Below, piece by piece: positions 8,177 through 16,519 of a DNA stretch of 16,644 nt. The DNA lies in the NCBI RefSeq assembly GCF_042678305.1, contig NZ_JBHUDT010000012.1, one strand, 5' to 3'. Under the pieces are notes generated by a model, which saw nothing but the letters and a program-made list of their open reading frames with translations, made no database searches and was not told where the DNA came from. Every line of letters begins with the position of its first letter. Position 1 is the stretch's first letter. The stretch comes from Gelatiniphilus marinus. Its GTDB lineage: Bacteria; Bacteroidota; Bacteroidia; Flavobacteriales; Flavobacteriaceae. The position numbers and the translations under genes were made by a program.

Positions 8177-8189
8177 TCGGGGTGGCAGG
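8177..8189 (-). other. tRNA-Pro 3'-end remnant, possible att site
   Basis: Read on the minus strand, CCTGCCACCCCGA matches the 3' end of a Bacteroidota-type tRNA-Pro: the end of the T stem, the acceptor strand CACCCCG and the discriminator A. The T loop and everything before it are absent, and the preceding bases (AATTTAAC) only loosely resemble a T loop. A tRNA end without its body, followed by a terminator, is the usual trace of an integrative element that used the tRNA gene as its attachment site. The tRNA identity comes from my memory of such genes, not from a search. A chance match of 13 GC-rich bases in such AT-rich DNA is unlikely but possible. Confidence 0.45.
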
Positions 8190-8292
8190 GTTAAATTAAT
8201 CTTACAAACCACCTTTATTTACTACCGTTTTGCAATGCTTATCTATTTCTGCACACCTAATTGTAAACTAAAGTTAAAAAGAACTATTTAAT

Positions 8293-8339
8293 AATTAAAT
8301 TTGTTTGTCTTTATCGAAGTTAAAGATACAAATTTAATT
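8293..8339 (-). terminator. Long AT-rich stem-loop downstream of the iron-uptake operon
   Basis: AATTAAATTTGT (8293-8304) pairs perfectly with ACAAATTTAATT (8328-8339). Inside it, TCTTTA (8308-8313) pairs with TAAAGA (8321-8326), giving an 18-bp two-part stem with a 7-base loop. It lies about 150 bp after the stop of the PepSY reductase gene, with a TTCTTTTT stretch slightly further down on the minus strand. It probably ends or protects the operon transcript. Confidence 0.45.
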
Positions 8340-8487
8340 TATGTTTGAAATTGTATAATTTTATATTTAAATCTTTGAAAGAATAATTTTAACCATATAA
8401 AGTTAATATTTTTTTCAAATCCTTTTTGTAGTTTATTATCATTTATAATAAAAAGCATTTAATTAGACATGAAACAACTAAGAGTAT

Positions 8488-10689
8488 TTAATAGCAGTCC
8501 GTTAAAATTTGTCCTTTATTTTTGTAAACTTCAAGAGCGGAAAGATTGTTTCTAGAGCATATTTTTTCCAAAAGCAAAAACACACCATCACGCATAGTAA
8601 TCAATCCGCATAGCATTATAGTTCCTCCACTTAGAAGTGTTTTTACTATATCTTTTTCGTCTCTAGCTATTATATCCTGAACATAACAATAAGGACTCTC
8701 TTCTTTGGAGAATACTACATCATAAGTTTGTAACGTCTTTTTCTGTAGCGCTTCTAAAATTTGAGCTTTATATAATTCTTCTGAAGTTTTAGTTCGTGTT
8801 CCCCAATACAAGTTTATAGTGGCCTTTGTTTTTTGATGAATCATACCTAAAAATGGAGCAATTCCTGTTCCGTTGGCTATTAAAATAACTTGTTTACTTT
8901 TTTTAGGAAAATGAAATGCTTTATTTTTTTGAATGGTTACTTTTAGTTCTTGATTAAGTTTTAAGTCATTTAAATAATTAGAGCAAACACCATGAGAGTG
9001 TTTTTTTATACTCATTAACAAATCTCCTTTAGAATTTTTACCAATGGAATATAAACGTTCTGAAGTTTCGTTGGGAGGTGTAACGCCTAACAAATCTCCA
9101 GGAAAAAATTTTCTTCTTGGTTTTTGTGACTTTAAAGTTAGCTTGAACGTCTCATCATAATCATCAATAATATTCTGTTTTTCAACAACCTTAAAAACAG
9201 TTTCCTTTTGCTTTTTAGAAGCTAATAATTTCGGAATTTCTAAGTTTAAATTTAAAGAAGTAGCCCATTCTAAAACCCAATTTCTGAACGTTTCATAATT
9301 CTGGTTATGAATTAATAACGGGTTTTTTTCGGGAACAGTAATCTGATTTTGTAAAACAACTTGATTTTGAATGCTTTTAGCAAATTCGCAAAATTTTGAA
9401 TATGATAAAGAACCTAAACCAATAACGTGACATGTAAACGGATTGGAGATTTCAGTTTCTTGGAGTTTATTTAAAAACAAATTCGCATTATTTGGTGGCT
9501 CTCCATCTCCGTAAGTTGAAGTAATAATAATTAATTGTTTAATATTAGGATAACTTTTGTAGTTGTTTAAATCATCCAAAAACACTTTTTTACCAGCTTT
9601 TATTAACGACTGCTGCAATGTTTTTCCTAGTCTCTTTGTACCTCCATTTTCTGACCCTATTAAAATCACAAAATGAGCTTGATTAGCATTGTATTTATTT
9701 TTTGTTTTAGAACGCATGCGTTTAAACGCAATTATACTTCCTGAATACATAAAGTATAAAATAGCAAGCGAACTAATAAATAATACCAAAGACCAAATAA
9801 TACTTCCTGCTCCTGTATGCAGGTTAAAACTTAACACACTTAATATTTTGGTGAAAGGATAATGTGTTGTTTGTACAATATCTCCGGTTTTTTGATGGAT
9901 TGTAAGTTCTTTATCTTTGAGGTATAGTATAAAATAATCTTCTTCATCTGTAGAAAAAGGAAATTCTATTTTTTTAACATCATTTAATGTTGTGCTATTA
10001 AAAACAGGAAAATCAGAAAAAGGGATGGTTTGTTTAGAAACCGATTCTTGTTGTGTAACAATGGATTTAATTTCTGGTAATAACGAAAACCGTTCCATCG
10101 ATAAATACGTTCCAGATAACGCTAAAATAATAATAGGAATTAATAACAATCTCCCTAAAGTAACGTGGTTATATTGTATCGACTTATCGTTTATAATCTT
10201 TGAACAAAACTTCCAGAAACCACCTTGCCGTTTAATAGCTAACAATAAACCTGTAATGGCAATTAAAAACAATAAAAAACAGCTAATTCCAACAAAAATT
10301 CTACCTGGTGTTTTTAAAAATAAGGAACGATGAAAATTGGTTAAAAACTCAAAAAAAGCACCTTTAGCTTTAATGTTGGCTATTTTATTTCCATTGAAAG
10401 GATTGATGTAAAATTGTCCATCAACATCATTTTCCATACTAAAAACACTTGCTTTTACAAAATAATTTTTATCTACTTCAACATCTAAAACTTCATCGTA
10501 CTTGTTTTTTAAAGTATCTATTAATTGCGCTACAGAAATATCTTCTGCGTTTTCAATATAATGAGGTTGTAGCTTTTTCTGAATAGGTTCAAAAGCCAAA
10601 AAACACCCTGTAATGGAAGCTAAAAGTAAAAATAAGAAAGAAAATACAGTCAAGTAAAAATGACTGTACCTCCATATTTTGTTAAGCAT
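8488..10689 (-). CDS. PepSY membrane protein fused to flavodoxin and FNR-like reductase
   Basis: The 733-residue inner-membrane protein would carry electrons from NAD(P)H to the periplasm. Four membrane helices (about 10-35, 130-152, 178-198 and 296-323) each carry a nearby histidine (H10, H120, H175, H291), a PepSY_TM pattern consistent with bound haem. Periplasmic PepSY-like segments lie between them (about 50-110 and 230-280). A flavodoxin FMN domain follows (about 339-480, with GSENGGTKRLG and TSTYGDGEPP). The last part is a sulfite-reductase-type FAD/NAD(P)H module with RLYSIG (546-551), HGVCSNYL (566-573) and GTGIAPF (607-613), ending in an aromatic Y733. It follows the DUF2271 gene by 6 bp and is the last gene of the operon. 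By position it is the XusC counterpart, with the reductase built in. The haem ligands are inferred. Confidence 0.9.
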   Translation of the reverse strand: MLNKIWRYSHFYLTVFSFLFLLLASITGCFLAFEPIQKKLQPHYIENAEDISVAQLIDTLKNKYDEVLDVEVDKNYFVKASVFSMENDVDGQFYINPFNGNKIANIKAKGAFFEFLTNFHRSLFLKTPGRIFVGISCFLLFLIAITGLLLAIKRQGGFWKFCSKIINDKSIQYNHVTLGRLLLIPIIILALSGTYLSMERFSLLPEIKSIVTQQESVSKQTIPFSDFPVFNSTTLNDVKKIEFPFSTDEEDYFILYLKDKELTIHQKTGDIVQTTHYPFTKILSVLSFNLHTGAGSIIWSLVLFISSLAILYFMYSGSIIAFKRMRSKTKNKYNANQAHFVILIGSENGGTKRLGKTLQQSLIKAGKKVFLDDLNNYKSYPNIKQLIIITSTYGDGEPPNNANLFLNKLQETEISNPFTCHVIGLGSLSYSKFCEFAKSIQNQVVLQNQITVPEKNPLLIHNQNYETFRNWVLEWATSLNLNLEIPKLLASKKQKETVFKVVEKQNIIDDYDETFKLTLKSQKPRRKFFPGDLLGVTPPNETSERLYSIGKNSKGDLLMSIKKHSHGVCSNYLNDLKLNQELKVTIQKNKAFHFPKKSKQVILIANGTGIAPFLGMIHQKTKATINLYWGTRTKTSEELYKAQILEALQKKTLQTYDVVFSKEESPYCYVQDIIARDEKDIVKTLLSGGTIMLCGLITMRDGVFLLLEKICSRNNLSALEVYKNKGQILTDCY

Positions 10690-10695
10690 GTTTTA

Positions 10696-11190
10696 TTAAT
10701 TTGGTATGATTCTAACGTAACGAATGTATCCTGTTCCTTCAAATTTGTTTTGAAGATTTTCATTCTCTAACAAAATTTCTAAATCTTTTTCAAAGTATTC
10801 TAGATGTTCTACAGCGGTTTCAAATCTTAATTTATTTCCTGCTTTAAAATCAGTTTCATCTAATTGAAAAGTAAAAATAGAACGTTCTCCTCCTGCAATA
10901 GTTGCTCCTGTTAGTGCATCTACTTGAGCGTCTTTAGATGTTTTAATAAACGACCACCATTTCTCTAAATCAGGATACCATTTTTCATCATCACCTAAAA
11001 CATGTAAGGTTTTAATATAGTTATTGTCTTTGTCAACTACTGAAACTACAACATAAGCACCTTCTCCTTCATAGTTTATTAGCTGAACCATACATTTGTA
11101 TTTTGATGTAAGTTGTTCATTGCTATTTATTGTTGAAAAAGCCATAAATGACAAGCATAGTATTCCAAGAATGAATTTATAAAATTTCAT
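10696..11190 (-). CDS. DUF2271-like periplasmic protein with flavinylation motif
   Basis: The 164-residue protein begins with a signal peptide (about 1-20, MKFYKFILGILCLSFMAFS), so it is exported. The mature part resembles the DUF2271 family, which is often found next to PepSY reductases. At residues 91-97 it has DALTGAT, a perfect match to the Dxx(S/T)GA(T/S) consensus that the flavin transferase ApbE uses to attach FMN covalently in RnfG and NqrC. The acceptor would be T97. No apbE gene is present in the window, so the transferase must be elsewhere. The gene lies 18 bp after the ankyrin gene and 6 bp before the PepSY-flavodoxin reductase, which could hand electrons to the flavin. The family call is from overall pattern. 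The motif is directly visible. Confidence 0.75.
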   Translation of the reverse strand: MKFYKFILGILCLSFMAFSTINSNEQLTSKYKCMVQLINYEGEGAYVVVSVVDKDNNYIKTLHVLGDDEKWYPDLEKWWSFIKTSKDAQVDALTGATIAGGERSIFTFQLDETDFKAGNKLRFETAVEHLEYFEKDLEILLENENLQNKFEGTGYIRYVRIIPN

Positions 11191-11208
11191 GTTAATTTAA
11201 ATTTAGAT

Positions 11209-12705
11209 TTATTTTAAAAAAGAAATGTCCGATCCGTTTAATAACTCATTTTCTTGAGCTAAGTCTAAAACACTTTCCTCAAAAGCTGTAAGTGATTTTT
11301 TGTTTGCCCCTTTGCTTATTAAAAATTGCAATAATTTTGTATCGGTAGATTTCATTGCAGCTAAATGTAAAGGTGTTAATCCATCACTGTTTGTTTTGTT
11401 AATATCTGCTCCTAAATCTAAGGCTGTTTCAATTAATTTCATATCTCCTTTAACGATAGCAATATGTAATGGAGGTTCAATTTTTGAAGCATTTTTAAAT
11501 GATACACCAGCTGTAGTTAAAGCTTTTTGAAAAGTTTCAAAATTTTCACTATTTCTTCTATTATGAGCATTAAATAAGTAGTAAAATAAATTGTTTCCAT
11601 CTTTATCTATAACATGTACATCAGCCCCATTATCTTTTAGAAAATTGAAAGTCTCTATACCTATACGCTGTGTAGCATATGTTATAGCAGATAAGCCATC
11701 ATTGTTTTGTTGATTGATATTTTTGGTTAACGGAAGTAATTTTTCTAAAACTACAAGGTTATTTCCTTTAGCAGCATTTAAAAAAGGTGTATTTCCATCT
11801 TTATCTTTTTGATTGATATCAATTCCTTTTTGGATGAAAAAATTTATAATATTAACATCTTCTGTACTTGAAACAATATTATGTAATGCGTTTGCTCCAT
11901 TATTGCTTGTTGCAGTCATATCTATTCCTAAAGTGTCAAAGTACTGAAAAACTGCTATAGGATTGCTACCACGTCTGCCTCCATGGCTTGCTGCAAGCAT
12001 GAGGTTTTCTCCATCAGAATTTAATGTTTTATAGTCAAAACCTTCATTTACATATTTTTTAATCAAATCAATGTTACCTCTTTTAGCTGCATAAAATAGA
12101 AAGTTATTTCCTTTATTGTCTGTAGCATTAACATCTAATCCTTTTTCTATAAAATACTTAAAAATTTCTCCATCTTTACTATGTGAAGCTAATAATAAAA
12201 TAGCATTGGCACCTGCACGGTTTGGTTGTTTTAAATCAAAACCATTATCTTCTATAAAATCATAAATACCAGTGTTTTCATGGCCAAAGTTTAAAGTATA
12301 GGTATACCAGTTCATACTATGACTATCTAGTACTTTTGTATCGGCGCCTTTATTTATTAACATTTTCATGATTTCTAAATCGCCTGTAGAACCTGCCCAT
12401 AGTAAATAAGTTCTATCATGATTTGTTGTTTTATTAATATCATTCCCTTCAAAGGATAATAAAAACTCAACAGTTTCTATTGGCGCCTTTCCAAGAATAG
12501 CATAAGAAACCGCATCAAAGGATCTTTGATCTTTAGCAACTGGATCGTGTCCTTCTTTTATTTTTTGTTTCACAATAGCAACATTGGGTTGGGTTTCCCA
12601 AAAATCTCTGTTGTGAAATTCGTTGGTGTTTTGCTGTCTTTGTCCTCTTTGGCCGAAAATAAAAAATGGAACAACTAACAGTAGAAAAATGAGTGATTTT
12701 TTCAT
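11209..12705 (-). CDS. Secreted ankyrin-repeat protein
   Basis: The 498-residue protein starts with a Sec signal peptide (MKKSLIFLLLVVPFFIFGQ), with cleavage likely at G18/Q19, and has no lipobox cysteine, so it should be periplasmic. The rest, from about residue 40 to the end, is some 11-13 ankyrin repeats. Clear examples are DGNTPFLNAAKGNNLVVLEKLL and DGLTPLHLAAM. No catalytic domain is visible, so the role is probably protein binding. It is placed between the DUF4374 lipoprotein gene and the DUF2271/PepSY reductase genes, 18 bp before the former of these two, which suggests a scaffold or partner in the iron-uptake system. The 194 bp upstream contain two hairpins that may regulate it. No ribosome-binding site of classical type is seen. 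Confidence 0.85.
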   Translation of the reverse strand: MKKSLIFLLLVVPFFIFGQRGQRQQNTNEFHNRDFWETQPNVAIVKQKIKEGHDPVAKDQRSFDAVSYAILGKAPIETVEFLLSFEGNDINKTTNHDRTYLLWAGSTGDLEIMKMLINKGADTKVLDSHSMNWYTYTLNFGHENTGIYDFIEDNGFDLKQPNRAGANAILLLASHSKDGEIFKYFIEKGLDVNATDNKGNNFLFYAAKRGNIDLIKKYVNEGFDYKTLNSDGENLMLAASHGGRRGSNPIAVFQYFDTLGIDMTATSNNGANALHNIVSSTEDVNIINFFIQKGIDINQKDKDGNTPFLNAAKGNNLVVLEKLLPLTKNINQQNNDGLSAITYATQRIGIETFNFLKDNGADVHVIDKDGNNLFYYLFNAHNRRNSENFETFQKALTTAGVSFKNASKIEPPLHIAIVKGDMKLIETALDLGADINKTNSDGLTPLHLAAMKSTDTKLLQFLISKGANKKSLTAFEESVLDLAQENELLNGSDISFLK

Positions 12706-12721
12706 TATGTTTTTTTTAGGA

Positions 12722-12759
12722 AAGTCTCTTTCTGTGTATTTATGGAAAGAAAGAGACTT
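12722..12759 (-). promoter_or_regulatory. Stem-loop just upstream of the ankyrin gene
   Basis: AAGTCTCTTTCT (12722-12733) and AGAAAGAGACTT (12748-12759) form a perfect 12-bp stem with a 14-base loop. It ends 16 bp before the ankyrin start codon and is followed on the minus strand by an A run, not a T run, so it is not a terminator. It may affect processing, stability or translation of the downstream message. Confidence 0.5.
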
Positions 12760-12834
12760 AGAATTACTTTTTTTTCTTATTTGGTTAGAAGCTTACAATA
12801 AAGTGACTTCCTTTTACATTCAAAAAAATTTGAG

Positions 12835-12854
12835 TTCCCATTTCTTAATGGGAA
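12835..12854 (-). terminator. Hairpin with U-tract after the DUF4374 gene
   Basis: TTCCCATT (12835-12842) pairs perfectly with AATGGGAA (12847-12854) around a four-base loop. On the minus strand it is followed by CTCAAATTTTTTTG. It lies 45 bp after the DUF4374 stop, so it may terminate or attenuate transcription and lower expression of the ankyrin-DUF2271-PepSY genes relative to the receptor and lipoprotein. Confidence 0.5.
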
Positions 12855-12899
12855 AATAAAGCAGACTATAATTAAGTAAATCTGTTTTAAATAGTATTT

Positions 12900-14264
12900 T
12901 TAGTACGCTCCTAAATAATAACTACCCGAAATAGTTTTTAATTTAGCACCTTTTGAAATTTGTTTTGTTTGAGTGTTGATAATATAAATATGACCTTCTT
13001 TACCAGCAGGAGTTAATGGCACATAAGCAGTATCTCCAACAAGACCAATATATTGGAATTGACGTAATGTAGAAGATAAGTCGGCATCAGTTTCAACATC
13101 TGTAGCTAATTTAACAGAATTAGATGGCGTATTTAAATCAATTAAGGCAACGTATCCTCCATCGGTATTAGCTAATGTGTATAAAACAACACCTATTCCA
13201 TCTTTAACATATCTCCATGCTTTAATTGATGCACCAGTAACACCTATTGCAGTGTTTAAATTAAAATGATAGCTTTGGTCGTATTCATTATTACTACCAA
13301 TACGTAGAATATCTGCACCAGATGTAGCTGTTGCTTGATAGATGTTTCCATCTGTACCAAGATATTGTGTCATAGTACGGTATGAATTGTTAACAGCTGT
13401 TGAATTGGTAGAAGTAATAACTTTAGGGTTTCTTAATGATGGATAATCTAAAATTAAAGTTTTTGTACCATCAATTTCACCGTAAGGCCATTTAGGGATG
13501 CCATTTTCATCTAAAGTAGGGGTTGCTGTAGTATCATATTTTCTTACTCTACACCCAATAAAAACTTTAGTTTTTGCAGCGTTTAGTATAGGTACATCTA
13601 CACGTCCTACATTATAGCCAGCTAATCTCTCTTCATCTGTCCAAGGAAAATCAAATATGGCAGTGTTTGTAATTGCTGTATTCTCTAGGTCTAACACAGC
13701 TATTTTTAATTCACTATCACTGGCTACAAACTTAAAATTTGGAGCTTCTACTTCATATTCTACATCATAAGAGCTTGCATAAACACCAACACCAATACCT
13801 TCTGCTGCTTTCATCCAACGTGGTGCTGTTCCTAAAATTGCTGCTGTATTTAGTTCGTAACCAACTTCTTCAAAACCAAGCCCTTCTCCTACAGAGTATT
13901 TATTGAATACACCACCTTCTGTACCTGTGTATTGTATGTTGTATAAAAATTTACCATCTGCTGAACCTTGTACACGAGCAGTACGACTAGATTTTAAGGC
14001 AAAACCATTAACAAATGCGTCATTTTCTATTTTAAAAAGATCTACTTCATAATTTGGATCCGCAGCATTTTCTGGTGTTATAGCATAGGCAAGAGTACCT
14101 CCATTTCCTGGAGTTCCTTCATCATTAGGAAAAGACCCTGTTAATGTAATATAACGTGTATTATCTTCAGGTGGTGTTACCAGTTCTGGTTGGTCATCCT
14201 CACTACAGCTTGCAAAAGCAATAGCGATACTTAATAATCCTATTTTAATTAGATTTTTTTTCAT
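12900..14264 (-). CDS. DUF4374 surface lipoprotein, XusB-like siderophore binder
   Basis: The 454-residue protein has a lipoprotein signal peptide with the cysteine at C20 (AFASC). The following SEDDQPE fits the acidic signal that sends Bacteroidota lipoproteins to the cell surface. The mature protein is rich in short beta segments, including RVQGSADGKFLYNIQY and TDGNIYQATATSGADI, consistent with the DUF4374 beta-propeller family. The Bacteroides thetaiotaomicron family member XusB binds ferric enterobactin and works with the receptor XusA. The gene starts 19 bp after the receptor pseudogene, as in xus-type loci. The ORF is intact although the receptor is broken, so the protein could still capture siderophore for another receptor if expressed. 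The specific ligand cannot be deduced. Confidence 0.85.
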   Translation of the reverse strand: MKKNLIKIGLLSIAIAFASCSEDDQPELVTPPEDNTRYITLTGSFPNDEGTPGNGGTLAYAITPENAADPNYEVDLFKIENDAFVNGFALKSSRTARVQGSADGKFLYNIQYTGTEGGVFNKYSVGEGLGFEEVGYELNTAAILGTAPRWMKAAEGIGVGVYASSYDVEYEVEAPNFKFVASDSELKIAVLDLENTAITNTAIFDFPWTDEERLAGYNVGRVDVPILNAAKTKVFIGCRVRKYDTTATPTLDENGIPKWPYGEIDGTKTLILDYPSLRNPKVITSTNSTAVNNSYRTMTQYLGTDGNIYQATATSGADILRIGSNNEYDQSYHFNLNTAIGVTGASIKAWRYVKDGIGVVLYTLANTDGGYVALIDLNTPSNSVKLATDVETDADLSSTLRQFQYIGLVGDTAYVPLTPAGKEGHIYIINTQTKQISKGAKLKTISGSYYLGAY

Positions 14265-14283
14265 GATATTAATTTATTTGATT

Positions 14284-16515
14284 TTATAATAATTTACTAA
14301 TTGTGTAATTTAATTTGAAATAGATACCTCTACCTGGTTTTTGTATTTGAAAATTATCGTAGACTTTTGCATTAAACATGTTTTTTATATCTATACTAGC
14401 TACCCATTTTTGAGAAGGAAAGCGATAACTTATTCCGATATCATGTGGCATTTGACTGGGTGTTTTAGACCATTCTGGCTGCCCCCAAACCGTGTAATAT
14501 GCGCCCACATACCCAATTGAATAGTAAGTATTAAGTATAGATTTTTTCTGAAACACATCATTAAATCTATACTGTAAATTGGCATTAACTGTAAAAAATG
14601 GTTCATTAGGCACTTGCATACCGTATAGAGAATGTGGTGCACCATTTTCATCTAGTTTTTGTTTAAATACATTGTTAAATTTTGAAAAATTTAAAGATGT
14701 ATTGAGTCTATCGTTATAGATATATCTAATCTCTGCTTCAAAACCTTTAGATTGTGTTTGTTCAAGATTCATATATTGGGTTACTTGAATATCAGCTTCT
14801 TCTTCTGTTTCAATTTCTGACTCATCCACAGCTCGTTTGGTAATTTTATCAAAACCATTTCGCCAAAAAGCATTTGCATAAACCGATATTATGTGTTTGT
14901 CAAACGCTAAGTTCCCCGAGCGGAAACCTAAATTGTAATTGATATTTTTTTCGGGTATTAAATTTGGATTGGAGAGAATATTAATTTCGGGATTTCCAAA
15001 TATTTGATTTTCAGAAGGAGATACAAATGAGTTTTCTGTAGAGGCAATGATATATAAATCTGGTATTACATTATAGGATAAAGTAGCTCCATAACCAAAA
15101 TTAGAATCGGTTAAGAGAATCTCTGTTTTTTCTATGGAGTTGATACCATCTACACTAACAATATCAAATTCTTTTTGATTTGTACGATTATACGTGTATT
15201 TTCCAGAAAAATTCGTTTTTAACTTCTTATTAAAGGTTTCGGCTTCATAATTCATAGAAGTTATGTTTTGAGAAATAGTGCTAACTGTTGCAAATTCTCC
15301 ACTGGTTGAATTCAATATATCTTGATCTTCTCTATCCGTTTTCTCGTATTTATGATTTAAAGATACACGATGACCATTAGCTATCATATAAGCTAAGTTT
15401 GAACGCATATTTGTAATTTTTCTATCAGTATTTTCAATTACTTTTTCGCCTTGTTGACCACCTAACAAGGTTTTTAACGGCACTCTTTTTCCAAACTCAA
15501 TAACTTCTCGCTTGGTACCATCCCAGTTATATGCAACGCCAACAGTATCTTGTAAAAAAGTACTACGGTAACTTTTTGCGGCATTAACTTTTAACGATAA
15601 ATCTTCTGTTAAAAAATGTTTCTTATTATAACTAAGTAAAAGTACATTAGCTTCCGTTTCACTAAATCTACCCACATAAGGTGTCGACATGGTTACACCA
15701 TGTGGTATTTCTTTATAGGCACTAGATCCATTATAGCCAATAAAGAATTGGTCTGCCCATTTTTTGTCGGTAAATCAAACTTCAAAACGACCTCCTAATG
15801 ATTTATAAGTGTTGTTAAAGCGTTTAGCATGGTAAGGTCTAATAATTTGCCCTAAGTGATTTACATAAGTTGTAGATCTACCCCAAGTTTCATAACTATT
15901 GTCTGTATATGTATAAAAAGTTGAACCTCTAAAAGCGAGCCCCGTTTTTTTTTCACGAAGGGTTATACTAATATCAGATTGAGAGGTATTAAACGACCCA
16001 TAAGATGTAGCTATATTAGCATTGTTTTGAGATACATCTTTTTTTAATATCACATTGATGGCTCCACCTGCATAATCTCCTGTTAGGTAAGATGGTAAAA
16101 CCCCTTTATAAACCTCTATTCGCTCAATCATTGAAGTTGGTATGTTATTAAGGTTGAAAGACTGACCGTAAGTAGAAATTTCTAAACCATCAAGAAATAT
16201 TCCAATAGTACTGCCAGACATTCCATTAATATTGTATTCCACATTAGATCCTTTACCGCCAGATTGTCTTATACGTACACCAACAGATCTATCTAACAAA
16301 TCATTAGTTGATATATTTCTTAAGGATGCTTCTTTAGTATCTATTATAGCAACTGCAAAACCGCCTTCTTCAATTTTTTTCTTTGCCGTTTTTCCTCGAA
16401 CATATATTTCCTGTAAACCTTCCAGTTTTTCGGTTAAAGAAAAGTTTATTGTGTGTTTATTATTGTTTATAAAATTCACTTCTTTAGTTTCTGAAGTAAA
16501 CCCCATATAAAAAGT
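14284..16515 (-). pseudogene. XusA-like TonB-dependent receptor, broken by IS insertion and a stop codon
   Basis: Two ORFs in the same frame (16506-15775 and 15690-14284) are parts of one outer-membrane siderophore receptor. The first part has the tail of the carboxypeptidase-D-like N-terminal domain (YMGFTSETKEV), a complete plug domain (about 50-155, with IERIEVYKG and GGAINV) and the first barrel strands. The second part is the rest of the barrel to the C-terminus. The signal peptide and about 80 residues are missing: upstream of about 16515 the homology stops, a TAA appears at 16573-16575, and a transposase gene begins. In addition TGA at 15775-15777 stands where GFTDKKWADQF would be expected, so one G-to-T change would explain it. 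About 740 codons remain of an expected 800 or more. It is the first gene of the iron-uptake operon, 19 bp before the DUF4374 gene. Confidence 0.88.
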
Positions 16516-16519
16516 TTTT

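Larger units (their letters stand above)
7787..8487. other. 701-bp intergenic region with tRNA remnant and hairpins
   Basis: I find no protein gene here. The region separates the signalling block from the iron-uptake operon. It contains a 10-bp inverted repeat (8061-8096), a terminator-like hairpin (8121-8150), a tRNA-Pro 3'-end remnant (8177-8189) and a long AT stem-loop (8293-8339). The clustering of these elements within 280 bp, with no tRNA gene, marks this as a probable junction. Bases 7787-8040 show nothing I can interpret. Confidence 0.55.

Noticed and set aside
9992..10333. 113-codon plus-strand ORF
   Set aside because: Antisense to the PepSY membrane region of the reductase. The codons mirror the real gene and no recognisable protein results.
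14430..14651. 73-codon minus-strand ORF inside the receptor barrel
   Set aside because: It is in another frame of the receptor sequence, whose own frame clearly encodes barrel strands here.
15775..15777. TGA recoded as glycine or selenocysteine
   Set aside because: No other gene in the window has an in-frame TGA, and the host looks like Flavobacteriaceae, which use code 11. No selenocysteine-type motif or stem follows. A mutation in an already disrupted gene is simpler.
15690..16506. Two separate receptor genes
   Set aside because: The two ORFs are in the same frame, the 28 codons between them continue the receptor homology, and each alone lacks either the plug or the barrel.
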